A stretch of 64,000 nt of DNA from positions 1 through 64,000 of the forward strand of contig NZ_JAUNHL010000003.1 of assembly GCF_030523955.1 (NCBI RefSeq). Direction: 5' to 3'. Below, piece by piece: positions 20,845-30,665 of the stretch. Numbering within the stretch: the first letter of the stretch is position 1; each line of letters starts with the position of its first letter. Made by a program: the position numbers and the translations under genes. The stretch is from Neisseria sp. GTDB taxonomy: Bacteria > Pseudomonadota > Gammaproteobacteria > Burkholderiales > Neisseriaceae. Below the pieces are notes generated by a model, which was given only the letters and a program-made list of their open reading frames with translations, ran no database searches and was not told the origin of the DNA.

Positions 20845-21597
20845 ATGTTTACCGACAGCCACTGCCACCTTGCCGATGCCGCCTTTACCGGTTGCCTGCC
20901 GCAAATACTGCATCAGGCCCGCCAAGCCGGCATACACCGTTTTATCGTTCCGGCTGCCGAAGCCGCCGACTGGCCTGCCGTTTACGCACTCTCGGAAGCT
21001 TCGCCGGATATCTTGGGCGCGCTCGGCATTCATCCGTGGTTTGCCGAACAGGCCGATTCTGACTATATCGAAAAGCTAAGCCGGCAGCTGCAACGCCAGC
21101 CCGAAATGTGGGTAGGCGAAATCGGGCTGGATTATCACCGCAGCCGCTCGGAAAAAGACCGCGCAAAACAACGCGATGTGCTGTCGCAACAATTGGCAAT
21201 CGCCCGCCAACTCAACCGGCCGGTGATTCTGCACAATCTGCGCGCTTCCAACGACCTGCTCGCCTTGTTGAAACAGCACGGTATCCGCCGCGGCATTGTC
21301 CATGCTTTTTCCGGCAGTTTGGAAGAAGCAGAGGCGTTTATTCAACAGGGGCTGTTAATCGGTATCGGCTCATTGCTGCTCAACCCCACTGCCAAGAAAG
21401 CCCGCCGCGCCGCAGCCGAGTTACCGCTCTCTTCTCTCGTATTGGAAACCGACAGCCCGTTTATGCTGGCCAACGGTATCAATACGCCGGCCAATTTACG
21501 GGAAATCGCCGCCATCACGGCAGAACTGCGCGGCATCAGCCTATCCGATCTTGCGCAGCAAACCGAAAAAAATATCGATTCGCTGCTGAGTGTATAA
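20845..21597 (+). CDS. tatD: TatD family metal-dependent hydrolase (DNase)
   Basis: The 250-residue TIM-barrel metalloenzyme begins MFTDSHCHLAD, the N-terminal HxH metal site. It also has GEIGLDYHR, NRPVILHNLRASNDL, GIVHAFSGSLEEA and VLETDSPFML with the last ligand Asp. TatD proteins are 3'-5' exonucleases or related hydrolases in DNA repair and turnover. The ATG at 20845 starts exactly at the conserved DSHCH block, so the in-frame ATG ten codons earlier is not used. It may be any of the TatD/YcfH/YjjV paralogues; the family is certain. Confidence 0.9.
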   Translation: MFTDSHCHLADAAFTGCLPQILHQARQAGIHRFIVPAAEAADWPAVYALSEASPDILGALGIHPWFAEQADSDYIEKLSRQLQRQPEMWVGEIGLDYHRSRSEKDRAKQRDVLSQQLAIARQLNRPVILHNLRASNDLLALLKQHGIRRGIVHAFSGSLEEAEAFIQQGLLIGIGSLLLNPTAKKARRAAAELPLSSLVLETDSPFMLANGINTPANLREIAAITAELRGISLSDLAQQTEKNIDSLLSV

Positions 21598-21616
21598 CTG
21601 TTAAGAAAATAAGAAA

Positions 21617-21659
21617 AAACCAATGCCTGTCTGAAAAGTTTTCAGACAGGCATTGGTTT
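21617..21659. terminator. DUS inverted pair between tatD and the AI-2E permease gene
   Basis: AAACCAATGCC...GGCATTGGTTT arms extend the DUS stem to about 20 bp. It is shared by convergent genes. Confidence 0.82.
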
Positions 21660-21694
21660 AGTAAACGCTTGGTTAAAATAATGTTATTGAACAA

Positions 21695-22783
21695 TCAGAC
21701 CGCATCATCCGACGAGCGTTTGTAAAAATCGCTTTTGAAATAAGCTTGCGAACTTTCGCGCAGCAACACTAAACAGATCGCCGCCAAAGGCAAACCGATC
21801 AGCATACCGATAAATCCCATTAATTGTCCGAAAGCCATCAGAGACAAAATCACCCAAAACGGCGACAAACCGATGCGGTCGCCGACAATCTGCGGCGTTA
21901 CAACAAAACTTTCCAGCAATTGGCCTAGCGTAAACACGCCCCATACCAACAATAATTCATGCCAGACACCGAATTGCAAAAGTGCGGCGACTGTTGAGAG
22001 CAACAAACCGGTAAACGCACCCAGATAGGGAATAAAGACCAGCAAACCGGCCACCATGCCGATAGCAAAACCGGAATCCAGCCCCACCATCATCAGGCCG
22101 ATACCGAAAAACGCGCCCATAATCAGCATCACCATTAATTGGCCGCGTAAAAATTCGCCCAATACTTTATCCAATTCCGAAGCGATTCTGCTATACGTAC
22201 TGATAAAACGGCGCGGAATCATCGCCTTAATACCGTACGACCAACGCTGCCAGTCGAGCAGAAAATAATATAACAGCAAAGGCAGCAGAACCACATTGGT
22301 AAGCCCCAAGGCCACCGCGCCGCCGCGCGATACCACGGTGCCTGCCACTGACGACAAGCCGCTTTGCAGCGAGCCGGTATGCTCCTGCAACCATTGCAAC
22401 ACCGTATCGCGATTGACTGTTACCCCGTTGTCACCCAAAAACCGGTTAGCCCACGGCAACAGCGTATTTTGCAGATAATCGACCAGTTGCGGCAAACGCG
22501 CCACCATGTTTTGGAATTGGCTCACCAGCATCGGCACAATCACCAGAATCAGCGCGAACAATATTGCCAAGGCAAATAGCATCACCAACATCGAGGCCAA
22601 GCCCCGCTTCATGCCCCGGTTGCGCAATTTTTCCACCAAAGGGTTTAAGATATAGGCCAGCGTCGCCGCTACCGCAAACGGCATCAATACTTCTTTCAAT
22701 TGCACAAACAGCCAACCGGTCGCAAATAATACTGCAGCCGCTATTACCCAAGGCGTTACGCCCCGCGCTTTTTTCTGATACAT
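21695..22783 (-). CDS. AI-2E family transporter (PerM-like permease)
   Basis: The 362-residue product has about eight transmembrane segments in the pattern of the AI-2E exporter superfamily (PerM/TqsA/YdiK). It includes PFAVAATLAYILNPLVEKLRNRG near the start and a VFIPYLGAFTGLLLS segment followed by GDRIGLSPFWVILSLMAFGQLMGFIGMLIGLPLAA at the C-terminus. Substrates of most members are unknown; some are Na+/H+ antiporters. The start at 22783 (MYQKK) has GCGGGA six bases upstream. It is divergent from purM, so the two share the upstream region. Confidence 0.9.
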   Translation of the reverse strand: MYQKKARGVTPWVIAAAVLFATGWLFVQLKEVLMPFAVAATLAYILNPLVEKLRNRGMKRGLASMLVMLFALAILFALILVIVPMLVSQFQNMVARLPQLVDYLQNTLLPWANRFLGDNGVTVNRDTVLQWLQEHTGSLQSGLSSVAGTVVSRGGAVALGLTNVVLLPLLLYYFLLDWQRWSYGIKAMIPRRFISTYSRIASELDKVLGEFLRGQLMVMLIMGAFFGIGLMMVGLDSGFAIGMVAGLLVFIPYLGAFTGLLLSTVAALLQFGVWHELLLVWGVFTLGQLLESFVVTPQIVGDRIGLSPFWVILSLMAFGQLMGFIGMLIGLPLAAICLVLLRESSQAYFKSDFYKRSSDDAV

Positions 22784-22916
22784 AATCATCCCGCTGATTC
22801 GGTTTCGTAAACAGCGCCAAGCATACCACAGTTTGACCATGATTTCGGCAAGCGTGCTCAGGCAAAATCGGTTAGAATAGCTGCCGAATGCCAACCTTCT
22901 TTTTCAGGATCTTCAA

Positions 22917-23951
22917 ATGAGCGATTCTTTAAGCTACCGCGACGCAGGCGTCGATATCGATGCCGGCGACCAATTGGTCGAAAACATCAAACCTTTTGCC
23001 AAACGTACCATGCGCCCCGAAGTATTGGGCGATCTGGGCGGCTTCGGCGCATTGGTGGAAATCAGTAAAAAATACCGCAATCCCGTGCTGGTTTCCGGCA
23101 CCGACGGCGTGGGTACCAAGCTGAAACTGGCGTTTGATTGGGACAAACACGATACCGTCGGCATCGATCTTGTCGCCATGAGCGTGAACGATATTCTGGT
23201 GCAGGGCGCCGAGCCGCTGTTTTTCCTCGATTATTTCGCTTGCGGAAAACTGGATGTGGCACGCGCCACCGATGTCATCAAAGGCATCGCGCAAGGCTGC
23301 GAAGAATCGGGTTGCGCCCTCATCGGCGGCGAAACCGCCGAAATGCCGGGCATGTATCCGGAAGGCGAATACGATTTGGCCGGCTTCGCCGTAGGCGTAG
23401 TGGAAAAAGACCAGGTAATCAACGGCCGCAGCATCGTACCGGGCGACGTGGTATTAGGTTTGGCTTCTAACGGCGCGCATTCCAACGGCTATTCTTTGGT
23501 ACGTAAAATCCTCGCCCGCGACAATCCCGATTTGGATACCGAGTTCGATAACGGCAAAACTTTGCGCCAAGCCATCATCGCGCCCACCCGTTTGTATGTA
23601 AAACCGATTCTGGCCGCACTCAAACAATTCACCATCAAAGGCATGGCGCACATCACCGGCGGCGGCATCACCGAAAACGTACCGCGCGTATTGCCGGAAA
23701 ACACCGTCGCCCAAATCGATGCGAAAGCATGGACTATGCCCAAGCTCTTCCAATGGCTGCAACAAGCCGGCAATGTGGAGCAACAGGAAATGTACCGAAC
23801 CTTCAACTGCGGCATCGGCATGGTGGTGATTATCGACAAGCAAGATGCCGAAGCGGTGCAGCAGTTTTTAGCGGAACAGGGCGAAACCGTTTACCGCTTG
23901 GGCGAAATCCGCGAACGCAACGGTAGCGAACATCAAACCCAAGTCGCTTAA
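22917..23951 (+). CDS. purM: Phosphoribosylformylglycinamidine cyclo-ligase (AIR synthetase)
   Basis: PurM closes the imidazole ring of AIR using ATP, the fifth step of purine synthesis. The 344-residue protein has the family landmarks [75 protein letters not shown] and [16 protein letters not shown]. It is full length. It is divergent from the AI-2E permease gene, and its start follows AGGATCTTCAA. Confidence 0.97.
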   Translation: MSDSLSYRDAGVDIDAGDQLVENIKPFAKRTMRPEVLGDLGGFGALVEISKKYRNPVLVSGTDGVGTKLKLAFDWDKHDTVGIDLVAMSVNDILVQGAEPLFFLDYFACGKLDVARATDVIKGIAQGCEESGCALIGGETAEMPGMYPEGEYDLAGFAVGVVEKDQVINGRSIVPGDVVLGLASNGAHSNGYSLVRKILARDNPDLDTEFDNGKTLRQAIIAPTRLYVKPILAALKQFTIKGMAHITGGGITENVPRVLPENTVAQIDAKAWTMPKLFQWLQQAGNVEQQEMYRTFNCGIGMVVIIDKQDAEAVQQFLAEQGETVYRLGEIRERNGSEHQTQVA

Positions 23952-23974
23952 ACTGTCCGATATTTTTCCAACGA

Positions 23975-23986
23975 TGCCTGTCTGAA
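23975..23986 (+). repeat. Single DUS after purM
   Basis: A lone forward 12-mer lies 24 bases after the purM stop, upstream of a separate paired set. Confidence 0.85.
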
Positions 23987-24004
23987 AAATATCTCTAGCG
24001 CCGC

Positions 24005-24051
24005 AAATGCCTGTCTGAAAAACGCATTCAAATTTTTTCAGACAGGCATTT
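24005..24051. terminator. DUS inverted pair between purM and recB
   Basis: Two DUS copies flank an 18-base spacer. The right copy ends about 40 bases before the recB ATG. Confidence 0.72.
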
Positions 24052-24091
24052 ATCTTGAAACCCCTCAGTTTTGCCTTCTGCTGCCAATGCC

Positions 24092-27000
24092 ATGCCTCAA
24101 CACACCGTTTCTTTCGACCCTTTAACCGTACCCATCAGCGGTACCAATTTGATTGAAGCCTCCGCCGGTACCGGAAAAACTTGGGGCATTGCCGCACTGT
24201 TTACCCGTTTGGTATTACTGGAGCAACTGCCGGTCGATCAGATACTGGTCGTCACCTTCACCAATGCCGCCACCGCCGAATTAAAAAACCGGCTGCGCCG
24301 CCGCTTGGAAGAAGCTTTGGACAGCTTAAGCGGCCGTCCGGACGCCTCAGACGATTTTCTGCGGGATTTGATCGAAAAAGCCCAGCAACAAGAGCCGCAC
24401 GAACGCTTGGTGCTGCGGCTAAAAGCCGCCCTCGCCCAATTTGACGCCGCCGCCATTTATACCATACACGGCTTCTGCCAACGCTTGCTGCGCGACTACG
24501 CTTTCTTCTGCCAAGTCCCCTTCGATACCGAATTAAGCGCCCAAAACGAGCAAGCGCTGCTCACCGCCGCCGAAGATTTCTGGCGCCGCCGCGTATCGTA
24601 TGATGCCCCAACCGCCCAATTAGTCTTTAAATACCGGCAAACACCGGAAAAAATGCTCTCCGGCATCCGCAGCTATCTCAACCGCCCGCTGTTACACTTC
24701 CGCCGCCCTGCCGACAGCCTCCCGCAAGCACAAAAAAATCTGCAACGGCAATGGCAAATCGTGCGCGATAGTTTGGCGGAAATCGAAGCAACCTTTTGGC
24801 GGATTCATTCTAATTTGAACGGCAGTTCGTTCAAATCCCCTACTTACCAAAATAAATTCGTCGGCTTGCGCGAAGCGCTAAGCCATGTCGATTACCCGCC
24901 ACCCGCCATCATCAAACTATTAATCGACAGCAACGGCAACAGCGTATTCACCTTTGCCAACCTTACCGACAAAACCAAGAAAAACGGCAACATAAGCGAT
25001 GAAGACAAATTACTGATCGATCGCCTCGGCCGCCTGCACGAAGAGCTCTCAAACGCAGAAGAGGCCGAACAAAACGCCCTCACCGCACTCCAGCTCGACT
25101 TGCTGCAAGCCGTACGCGAAACGGTGCAAGAACAGAAAAAAAGCAGCCGCGAGCGCAACTTCGACGATTTGTTGACCGACGTTTACCACGCCCTTACCGA
25201 AAGCGCGCACGCCGAAACCTTGGCCGCGCTGATTGCCGAAAACTGGCAGGTGGCGCTGATCGATGAATTCCAAGATACCGACCCGCTGCAATACGAAATT
25301 TTCAACCGCAGTTTTATCGCTCATCAAAAACCGCTGTTTCTGGTCGGCGATCCCAAACAAGCGATTTACCGTTTTCGCGGCGCCGACATCCATGCCTATC
25401 TGAAAGCCGCCGCCGATGCCGACCACCACTACACCTTAAACCGCAACTTCCGCAGCCATGCCGCACTGGTCGACACCATCAGCCTGCTGTTCAAACAGAA
25501 AAACCGCCCGTTCGGCTTGGCCGGCATCGACTATGCCCCCGTGCAGGCACACCGCAGCGAAAGCCTGCTTCAACCGGCGCTGCCGCCGGTTCAAATACGT
25601 TGGCTCAACCAACCAAACGATACCGGCCACAATAAAGACATGCTAAGCCCGCGTGCCGCAGAATGGTGCGCCGACGAAATCGCCGGCATTCTGAACCTCG
25701 GTGCCTTGCAGCAACAACAATTTAAAAACCGGCCGCTACGCCCGGCCGATATCGCGGTACTGGTGCGCACCAGCAGGGAAGGACGCCTGATCAGCCGCGC
25801 CCTGAAACAGCGGAAAATACAAAGCGTTTTGCTGCAACGCGATTCCGTTTACGCCACCGCCGAAGCCGAAGCGCTGGCCGCCCTGATCGGCTTTTGGCTG
25901 CAACCGCAAGAAGCCTCGCTGTTGCGCTTCGTACTCGCCGGCGTGCTGTTTGAACACACCGCCGAGCAACTCTACGCTCTCAATCACGACGAGCGCCAGC
26001 TCAGCGGCTATCTTTCCGCCGCCGCCGATGCGCTCGCCTTATGGCAGCAACACGGTTTTTATACTGCCGTTCAATCCTTTGCCGGGCGTTATCATTTGGA
26101 AGAGCGGCTGTTGGCTGCCGGCCAAGAGCGCAGCCTCACCAACTACCACCAATTAATCGAACAGCTGGCTGCCGAAGATGCACAAAGCCTTACCCCCGCC
26201 GCCTTGCTGCAATGGCTGCACAACCAAATCCAAGCCGCCAAAGAGGGGGCGTCCAATCAAGAGCACCAATTACGGTTGGAAAGCGATGAAGCGCTGGTAA
26301 AAATCGTGACCATGCATTCCGCCAAAGGCCTGCAATATCCGCTGGTTTATTGCCCTTTTGCTTGGGACAACAAAGATCCTCAAGAGAAAGGTTGGCAGGT
26401 TTTACACCGCAACGCGCTCGAAGGCGACGAATTGCTGAATAAGCACCAACTCTCGCAAGACGATCAAGACCAATTGGCCGACGAATCCTTGGGTGAAAAT
26501 CTTAGGTTACTGTATGTGGCTCTCACCCGCGCCGAAGAGCAGCTGATCCTCTATGCCGGCTATCATCAAAACAGCGCCGACAACCCGCTTACCTATCTGT
26601 TGGAAGGCACGCCCGACAACAGCCGCGCCGATATCCAACGCGTTTTTGGCTCGGTAAAAAAAGAAGAGCAGGCAGAGACCCTCAAACGCGCCTGGCAGCG
26701 TTTTGCCGATAAAGCCGCGCCATACGGCGTACAGTTTACCGACGAAGCACCCGAACCCGCCCGTGCACTGCCACGCCCAAGCCATCATGAGCCCTATCGC
26801 GCCGTACAACGCCCGCCGAGGCATTTCGAACTGGTGCGTTACAGCAGCTTTACCGGCTTAAGCCAAAAACTCTCCGCACACGCCCCGGCGCATGATACCC
26901 TGCTGCCCGCCTTGGATGCCGCCGAATCCGATAGCCGCCCCGTTAACGCAGACAATGCCGAAATGCCTGCAAATGTCCACGATATCCATCATTTTCCGCG

Positions 27001-27676
27001 CGGTACCGCCGCCGGTTTGTGTTTGCACGAAATTTTGGAAAACTTTGATTTCCAGCGCCCGGCCGCCGAGCAAACGGAATTAATCGACAGCTCGCTGGCG
27101 CGCTACAGTTTCGATACTGTCTGGCAACCCGCCGTTTCCCGTATGGCCGATCAGGTCGCCCGTACGCCGCTGGCCGGCGGCAGCACCCTTTTGCAACTGC
27201 CCGCGGCCAACCTTTTGGCGGAAATGGGTTTTGTTTTACATGTAGACGACTTCTCGCCCGCACGCCTGCAAAAATGGTTTTCCGATCCCGCCCAACAATT
27301 GGCGCCCGAATGCATAGCCGCCGCCCGAACGCTCGATTTTCCCACGCTCAAAGGCTTTCTCAACGGTTTTATCGACCTCATCAGCCTGGATGAACAAGGC
27401 CGCGTCTCGATTATCGACTATAAATCCAACCATCTGGGCGATAATGCCGCTGACTACAGCCTGCAAGCGATGAACGAAGCCGTCGCACTGCACCATTATT
27501 ATCTACAAGCCATGATTTATGCGATAGCGGTATGCCGCTATTTTGACCAGCACGGCCATTCGCTGCCTGAAGTGAACATCCGCTACTTATTTTTACGCGG
27601 GCTTAACGATCAGGATGTCGGAAACGGCATATGGTCATGGACGCTCAATCGCGGGCAACTGGCTGAATGGTTATAG
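24092..27676 (+). CDS. recB: Exodeoxyribonuclease V subunit beta (RecB)
   Basis: RecB is the 3'-5' helicase and nuclease subunit of RecBCD, which processes double-strand breaks and incoming linear DNA. The product from ATG 24092 is 1,194 residues, full size. It has Walker A EASAGTGKT (22-30), VTFTNAATAELKNR, the Walker B region LIDEFQDTDPLQYEIF, GDPKQAIYRFRGADIHAY, IVTMHSAKGLQYPLVY and LLYVALTRAEEQ. The C-terminal RecB nuclease motif GFIDLISLDEQGRVSIIDYKSN supplies the catalytic D...DxK. recC and recD are not adjacent, as in other Neisseria where the three genes are scattered. A TTG seven codons upstream could also start it. Confidence 0.96.
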   Translation: MPQHTVSFDPLTVPISGTNLIEASAGTGKTWGIAALFTRLVLLEQLPVDQILVVTFTNAATAELKNRLRRRLEEALDSLSGRPDASDDFLRDLIEKAQQQEPHERLVLRLKAALAQFDAAAIYTIHGFCQRLLRDYAFFCQVPFDTELSAQNEQALLTAAEDFWRRRVSYDAPTAQLVFKYRQTPEKMLSGIRSYLNRPLLHFRRPADSLPQAQKNLQRQWQIVRDSLAEIEATFWRIHSNLNGSSFKSPTYQNKFVGLREALSHVDYPPPAIIKLLIDSNGNSVFTFANLTDKTKKNGNISDEDKLLIDRLGRLHEELSNAEEAEQNALTALQLDLLQAVRETVQEQKKSSRERNFDDLLTDVYHALTESAHAETLAALIAENWQVALIDEFQDTDPLQYEIFNRSFIAHQKPLFLVGDPKQAIYRFRGADIHAYLKAAADADHHYTLNRNFRSHAALVDTISLLFKQKNRPFGLAGIDYAPVQAHRSESLLQPALPPVQIRWLNQPNDTGHNKDMLSPRAAEWCADEIAGILNLGALQQQQFKNRPLRPADIAVLVRTSREGRLISRALKQRKIQSVLLQRDSVYATAEAEALAALIGFWLQPQEASLLRFVLAGVLFEHTAEQLYALNHDERQLSGYLSAAADALALWQQHGFYTAVQSFAGRYHLEERLLAAGQERSLTNYHQLIEQLAAEDAQSLTPAALLQWLHNQIQAAKEGASNQEHQLRLESDEALVKIVTMHSAKGLQYPLVYCPFAWDNKDPQEKGWQVLHRNALEGDELLNKHQLSQDDQDQLADESLGENLRLLYVALTRAEEQLILYAGYHQNSADNPLTYLLEGTPDNSRADIQRVFGSVKKEEQAETLKRAWQRFADKAAPYGVQFTDEAPEPARALPRPSHHEPYRAVQRPPRHFELVRYSSFTGLSQKLSAHAPAHDTLLPALDAAESDSRPVNADNAEMPANVHDIHHFPRGTAAGLCLHEILENFDFQRPAAEQTELIDSSLARYSFDTVWQPAVSRMADQVARTPLAGGSTLLQLPAANLLAEMGFVLHVDDFSPARLQKWFSDPAQQLAPECIAAARTLDFPTLKGFLNGFIDLISLDEQGRVSIIDYKSNHLGDNAADYSLQAMNEAVALHHYYLQAMIYAIAVCRYFDQHGHSLPEVNIRYLFLRGLNDQDVGNGIWSWTLNRGQLAEWL

Positions 27677-27837
27677 AAAAATACCGTTGGTCGCCCGTCG
27701 TACCCGATGTCGGATTATCCATATCCAAAGCCTTGGATTTGCGGTATATTGGCAAAAATTTTTACATCTCATTTAGGCTGTGTCGTCAAAAAACTTTGCG
27801 CACCCTAGTATTACAAAAGTCATTAAAGGATAGATTC

Positions 27838-28254
27838 ATGTTCAAACGCCCCGAAGAACTCATCATGGCGGCCTTGGCCGCTTTATGGGTTGTGTTTACC
27901 TATTTTCTCGCCAGCTATTTTGGTGCGCCTACCCAAACCGCATTACTGATCACCGCCTTCACCCTGATTTGGGCGGCGCTGTTTTTTATTTTATGGCAGC
28001 GCAACCTCACCAGCATGATTTGGCCGGTGTTCCTTGGTTTGTTGGTGGTTTGCTGGTGGCCGTTTATCGATTGGTTCGCCATCCGCGGCTTCGTTACGCC
28101 CGAATCGATTAACGATACCATTGTATTGAGCAAGCCTTGGTACGATACTTGGACCGCCAAAATCATCTGGGCACTGATTCCGGTGGTATTGGGTTATATT
28201 TTCAAATGGCGCCGTTCGAAAAAAGCAGTGCCCGCGACCTTTAGCGCACATTAA
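27838..28254 (+). CDS. Conserved small integral membrane protein, function unknown
   Basis: The 138-residue product starts at an ATG preceded by AAAGGA. It has four predicted transmembrane segments (about 10-30, 33-52, 58-78 and 110-128) and a basic C-terminus (KWRRSKKA). The loop WFAIRGFVTPESINDTIVLSKPWYDTW precedes the last helix. No family was recognised with certainty. It lies 160 bases downstream of recB and ends at a DUS hairpin, probably its own unit or the tail of recB transcription. Confidence 0.75.
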   Translation: MFKRPEELIMAALAALWVVFTYFLASYFGAPTQTALLITAFTLIWAALFFILWQRNLTSMIWPVFLGLLVVCWWPFIDWFAIRGFVTPESINDTIVLSKPWYDTWTAKIIWALIPVVLGYIFKWRRSKKAVPATFSAH

Positions 28255-28267
28255 TTCGCTTATATCA

Positions 28268-28302
28268 AATGCCTGTCTGAAAACCTTTTCAGACAGGCAT
28301 TT
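28268..28302. terminator. DUS inverted pair
   Basis: A compact two-DUS hairpin with a T run lies 13 bases after the membrane protein gene. Confidence 0.82.
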
Positions 28303-28362
28303 TTGGTACGTCAATGTTTTCAACACCCTATTTTCCAACTTGAATGAGCGTGAAAACGTTTT

Positions 28363-28385
28363 TATCGCGGATTCAATCCACTATA
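28363..28385. repeat. Possible Correia-element end-to-end remnant
   Basis: TATCGCGGATT runs straight into CAATCCACTATA, that is, both ends of a Correia-like element joined with no core. It could be a deletion product or chance. Confidence 0.4.
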
Positions 28386-28389
28386 AAAT

Positions 28390-28407
28390 TTTTGCGATAT
28401 CGCAAAA
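28390..28407. repeat. Perfect 18-bp palindrome
   Basis: TTTTGCGATATCGCAAAA lies in the gap upstream of the entericidin-like gene's terminator. It may be an operator-like site or a hairpin; no known operator was recognised. Confidence 0.4.
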
Positions 28408-28450
28408 CAAAACGGCCTGTATCAGTACAAGCCGTTTTTTCAGACAGGCA
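28408..28450. terminator. Terminator plus single DUS after the lipoprotein gene
   Basis: The stem AACGGC...GCCGTT with inner TGTA/TACA pairing and flanking A/T runs ends the minus-strand lipoprotein gene. TTCAGACAGGCA at 28439-28450 is an unpaired DUS. Confidence 0.7.
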
Positions 28451-28470
28451 TTCCACCCATCCGCAAATCA

Positions 28471-28689
28471 TTATTTCGCTTTTTCTTGCAAATATTCGCC
28501 GCCGCTCTCTAATGCATTGCCGGTTTTTTCCATTGCCTTATTGCCCAACTCTTTGGTTTTATCCCAACCTTTTTCTGCGGTTTCTTCCGTATTCTCTTTC
28601 ATGTTACGCCCGTCTTCTTTTGCACCGTCCCAAGTGTTGGCACAGGCAGTCAATGACAATACGGCGGCAATCATCAATAATTTTTTCAT
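28471..28689 (-). CDS. Entericidin-like small lipoprotein
   Basis: The 72-residue product has a lipoprotein signal, MKKLLMIAAVLSLTAC, with lipobox LTAC. After the cysteine comes ANTWDGAKEDGRNM, close to the entericidin A/B pattern (N-T-x-x-G-x-G-x-D). A charged, alanine-poor tail with KGWDKTKELGNKAMEKTGNALESGG follows, longer than in classic entericidins. Entericidins are small outer-envelope lipoproteins linked to stress in E. coli. The start at 28689 is chosen because it begins the signal peptide. Confidence 0.8.
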   Translation of the reverse strand: MKKLLMIAAVLSLTACANTWDGAKEDGRNMKENTEETAEKGWDKTKELGNKAMEKTGNALESGGEYLQEKAK

Positions 28690-28792
28690 AGTCATCTCTC
28701 TCTTGTTTGGTGAAATACGGAAAAGTCCGCTACGATTATTATGCCCGCAAATGCATGAATCTGCCAAGTAAGAGAAGTTTAAAAAAAGAAAA

Positions 28793-28812
28793 TGCCTGTC
28801 TGAAACAGGCAT
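28793..28812. terminator. Compact single-DUS hairpin
   Basis: TGCCTGT ctgaa ACAGGCA: one complete DUS whose own first seven bases pair with a following ACAGGCA. It lies just beyond the metW stop on the minus strand. Confidence 0.6.
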
Positions 28813-28834
28813 CTTTACACTTTTTGCCCCACAT

Positions 28835-29416
28835 TCAGCCGATTCGATAAAAGGCCAAACTGCCCAACAAATTGGGTAGCGTGTTCACCCGTTTACCGCC
28901 GGTCATCACCGCCCGTTCGAGAATGCGGATACCATTTTTCATACACAGCAATTCGAAGTCGATTAAAGTGCAAAGATGGATATTGGGCGTGTTATACCAT
29001 TGGTAAGGCATGCGCTCGGATACCGGCATATGGCCGGTCAGCCCCATTTGCACGCGGTTGCGCCAATAACCGAAATTCGGAAAAGAAACAATCGCTTCCT
29101 TGGCCACTCGGGTGAGATCGCGCAAGATGTTTTCGGTATTCTGCATCGCTTGCAGGGTTTGGCTCAACACCAGCACATCGAAGCTGTCGGCATCGAAATC
29201 TTGCAAGCCCTGTTCCAAATCGGCCTGTATCACGTTGATGCCGCGCTCCATCGAAGCGAGCACGCCTTCGGTATCGATTTCCACGCCGTAACCGCTGCAA
29301 TTTTTGTTGTACACCAAGGCCGAGAGCAATTCACCCTTGCCGCAGCCCAAATCGAGCACGCGGCTGTTTTCGGGAATCCAGTCGTAAATCAGCTGTAAGT
29401 CGTCGCGCAAATTCAT
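28835..29416 (-). CDS. metW: Methionine biosynthesis protein MetW
   Basis: The 193-residue protein is the SAM-methyltransferase-fold MetW, with [16 protein letters not shown] (motif I), [10 protein letters not shown] and [12 protein letters not shown]. MetW is required with MetX for homoserine acylation in many proteobacteria that use the MetX route. Its start overlaps the metX stop by four bases, so the two are translationally coupled. It has full family length. Confidence 0.95.
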   Translation of the reverse strand: MNLRDDLQLIYDWIPENSRVLDLGCGKGELLSALVYNKNCSGYGVEIDTEGVLASMERGINVIQADLEQGLQDFDADSFDVLVLSQTLQAMQNTENILRDLTRVAKEAIVSFPNFGYWRNRVQMGLTGHMPVSERMPYQWYNTPNIHLCTLIDFELLCMKNGIRILERAVMTGGKRVNTLPNLLGSLAFYRIG

Positions 29417-30552
29417 GCCTGCAATTCCTTGTGGATATTGTTCATATAAGCCCTCATCGCGCGTACATACGGCTCGTCGGTCATCAGAAACGCATCGTGC
29501 CCGTGATGGGATTCGACTTCGATGTATTGTACGTTTTTGCCGGCTTTCACCAAATGCTTCACCAGTGCGCGCGAACGGGTGGGCGCGAAGCGCCAGTCGG
29601 TAGAGAAACTAGCAACGAAAAACTTGGCCTTAACCCTTTGCAAAGCCGCCAGCAAATCGTTACCGTATTCGGCTGCCGGGGCAAAATAATCGAGCGCCTT
29701 GGTCATGCGTAAATAGGTATTGCCGTCGAAACGTTCGGCGAATTTATCGCCTTGGTAGCGCAGATAAGATTCGATTTCGAATTCGACGTCGTAACCGTAT
29801 TGGTAACCGTCGGTACGCATGCTGCGGCCGAATTTTTTGCCCAGCCCTTTTTCGGCCAGATAGGTAATGTGCCCCATCATGCGGGCGATGCGCAAGCCGC
29901 GACGCGGGATGGTTCGGTAACGGCGGTAGTGGCCGTTATGAAAATCGGGATCGGTGATGATGGCTTGGCGGGCGACATCATTGAAGGCGATGTTTTGTGC
30001 CGACAGGCGGGTGGCGGAGGCAATTACCAGAGCGTGGCGCACGCGGTCGGGAAAATCAATCGCCCACTGCAAGGCCTGCATCCCGCCCAAGCTGCCGCCG
30101 ACAATCGCCGCCCACTGGCCAATACCGAAATAATCGGCCAGCATGGCCTGGCTTTGTACCCAATCTTTAACGGTTACCACCGGGAAATCGGCGCCGTATT
30201 CGTCGCCGGTTTCCGGATCAATGCTCAATGGGCCGGTACTGCCGTGGCAACCGCCCAGATTGTTCAAGCCCACTACGAAAAAACGCTTGGTATCGATCGG
30301 TTTGCCCGGGCCGACCATGTTGTCCCACCAGCCGGGCGATTTGTCGTGCTCGCTGTGGTAGCCCGCCACGTGGTGGTTGCCGGATAAGGCATGGCAAATC
30401 AAAACGGCATTGCTTTTGTCTTCATTCAGCGTGCCGTAGGTTTCCACCATCAGGTCGAAACGGGGCAGCACTTGGCCGTTTTGCAAAGGCAGCGGGGTTT
30501 CGAACGGGATTTTTTGCGGGCTGACCAGCCCAATGCTGTCGGCTTCTATCAT
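29413..30552 (-). CDS. metX: Homoserine O-acetyltransferase (or O-succinyltransferase, MetX type)
   Basis: MetX acylates homoserine, the first dedicated step to methionine. The 379-residue alpha/beta hydrolase shows [14 protein letters not shown], the nucleophile elbow [17 protein letters not shown], and the catalytic Asp (ASFSTDWRF) and His (SHHGHDAFL). Whether it uses acetyl- or succinyl-CoA cannot be settled by eye; many betaproteobacterial MetX proteins are succinyltransferases. It is the first gene of the metX-metW operon on the minus strand, with its start 113 bases from the divergent small gene at 30666. Confidence 0.94.
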   Translation of the reverse strand: MIEADSIGLVSPQKIPFETPLPLQNGQVLPRFDLMVETYGTLNEDKSNAVLICHALSGNHHVAGYHSEHDKSPGWWDNMVGPGKPIDTKRFFVVGLNNLGGCHGSTGPLSIDPETGDEYGADFPVVTVKDWVQSQAMLADYFGIGQWAAIVGGSLGGMQALQWAIDFPDRVRHALVIASATRLSAQNIAFNDVARQAIITDPDFHNGHYRRYRTIPRRGLRIARMMGHITYLAEKGLGKKFGRSMRTDGYQYGYDVEFEIESYLRYQGDKFAERFDGNTYLRMTKALDYFAPAAEYGNDLLAALQRVKAKFFVASFSTDWRFAPTRSRALVKHLVKAGKNVQYIEVESHHGHDAFLMTDEPYVRAMRAYMNNIHKELQA

Positions 30553-30644
30553 GGCGCTTCATTCAATAGGCATCGGAGTCGGAAAGCGGTTATTATAGCG
30601 GTTTACTCTTTTTTGTACACCGCGGCGCCGTATAGCCAAGCGGT

Positions 30645-30656
30645 TTCAGACAGGCA
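30645..30656 (-). repeat. Single DUS between metX and the small membrane gene
   Basis: One minus-orientation 12-mer ends nine bases before the ATG at 30666 and is unpaired. Confidence 0.8.
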
Positions 30657-30665
30657 TCCCAACCG

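Noticed and set aside
28340..28771. 143-codon plus-strand open frame
   Set aside because: It crosses a terminator, a DUS and the entericidin-like gene in antisense, and has no protein-like features.
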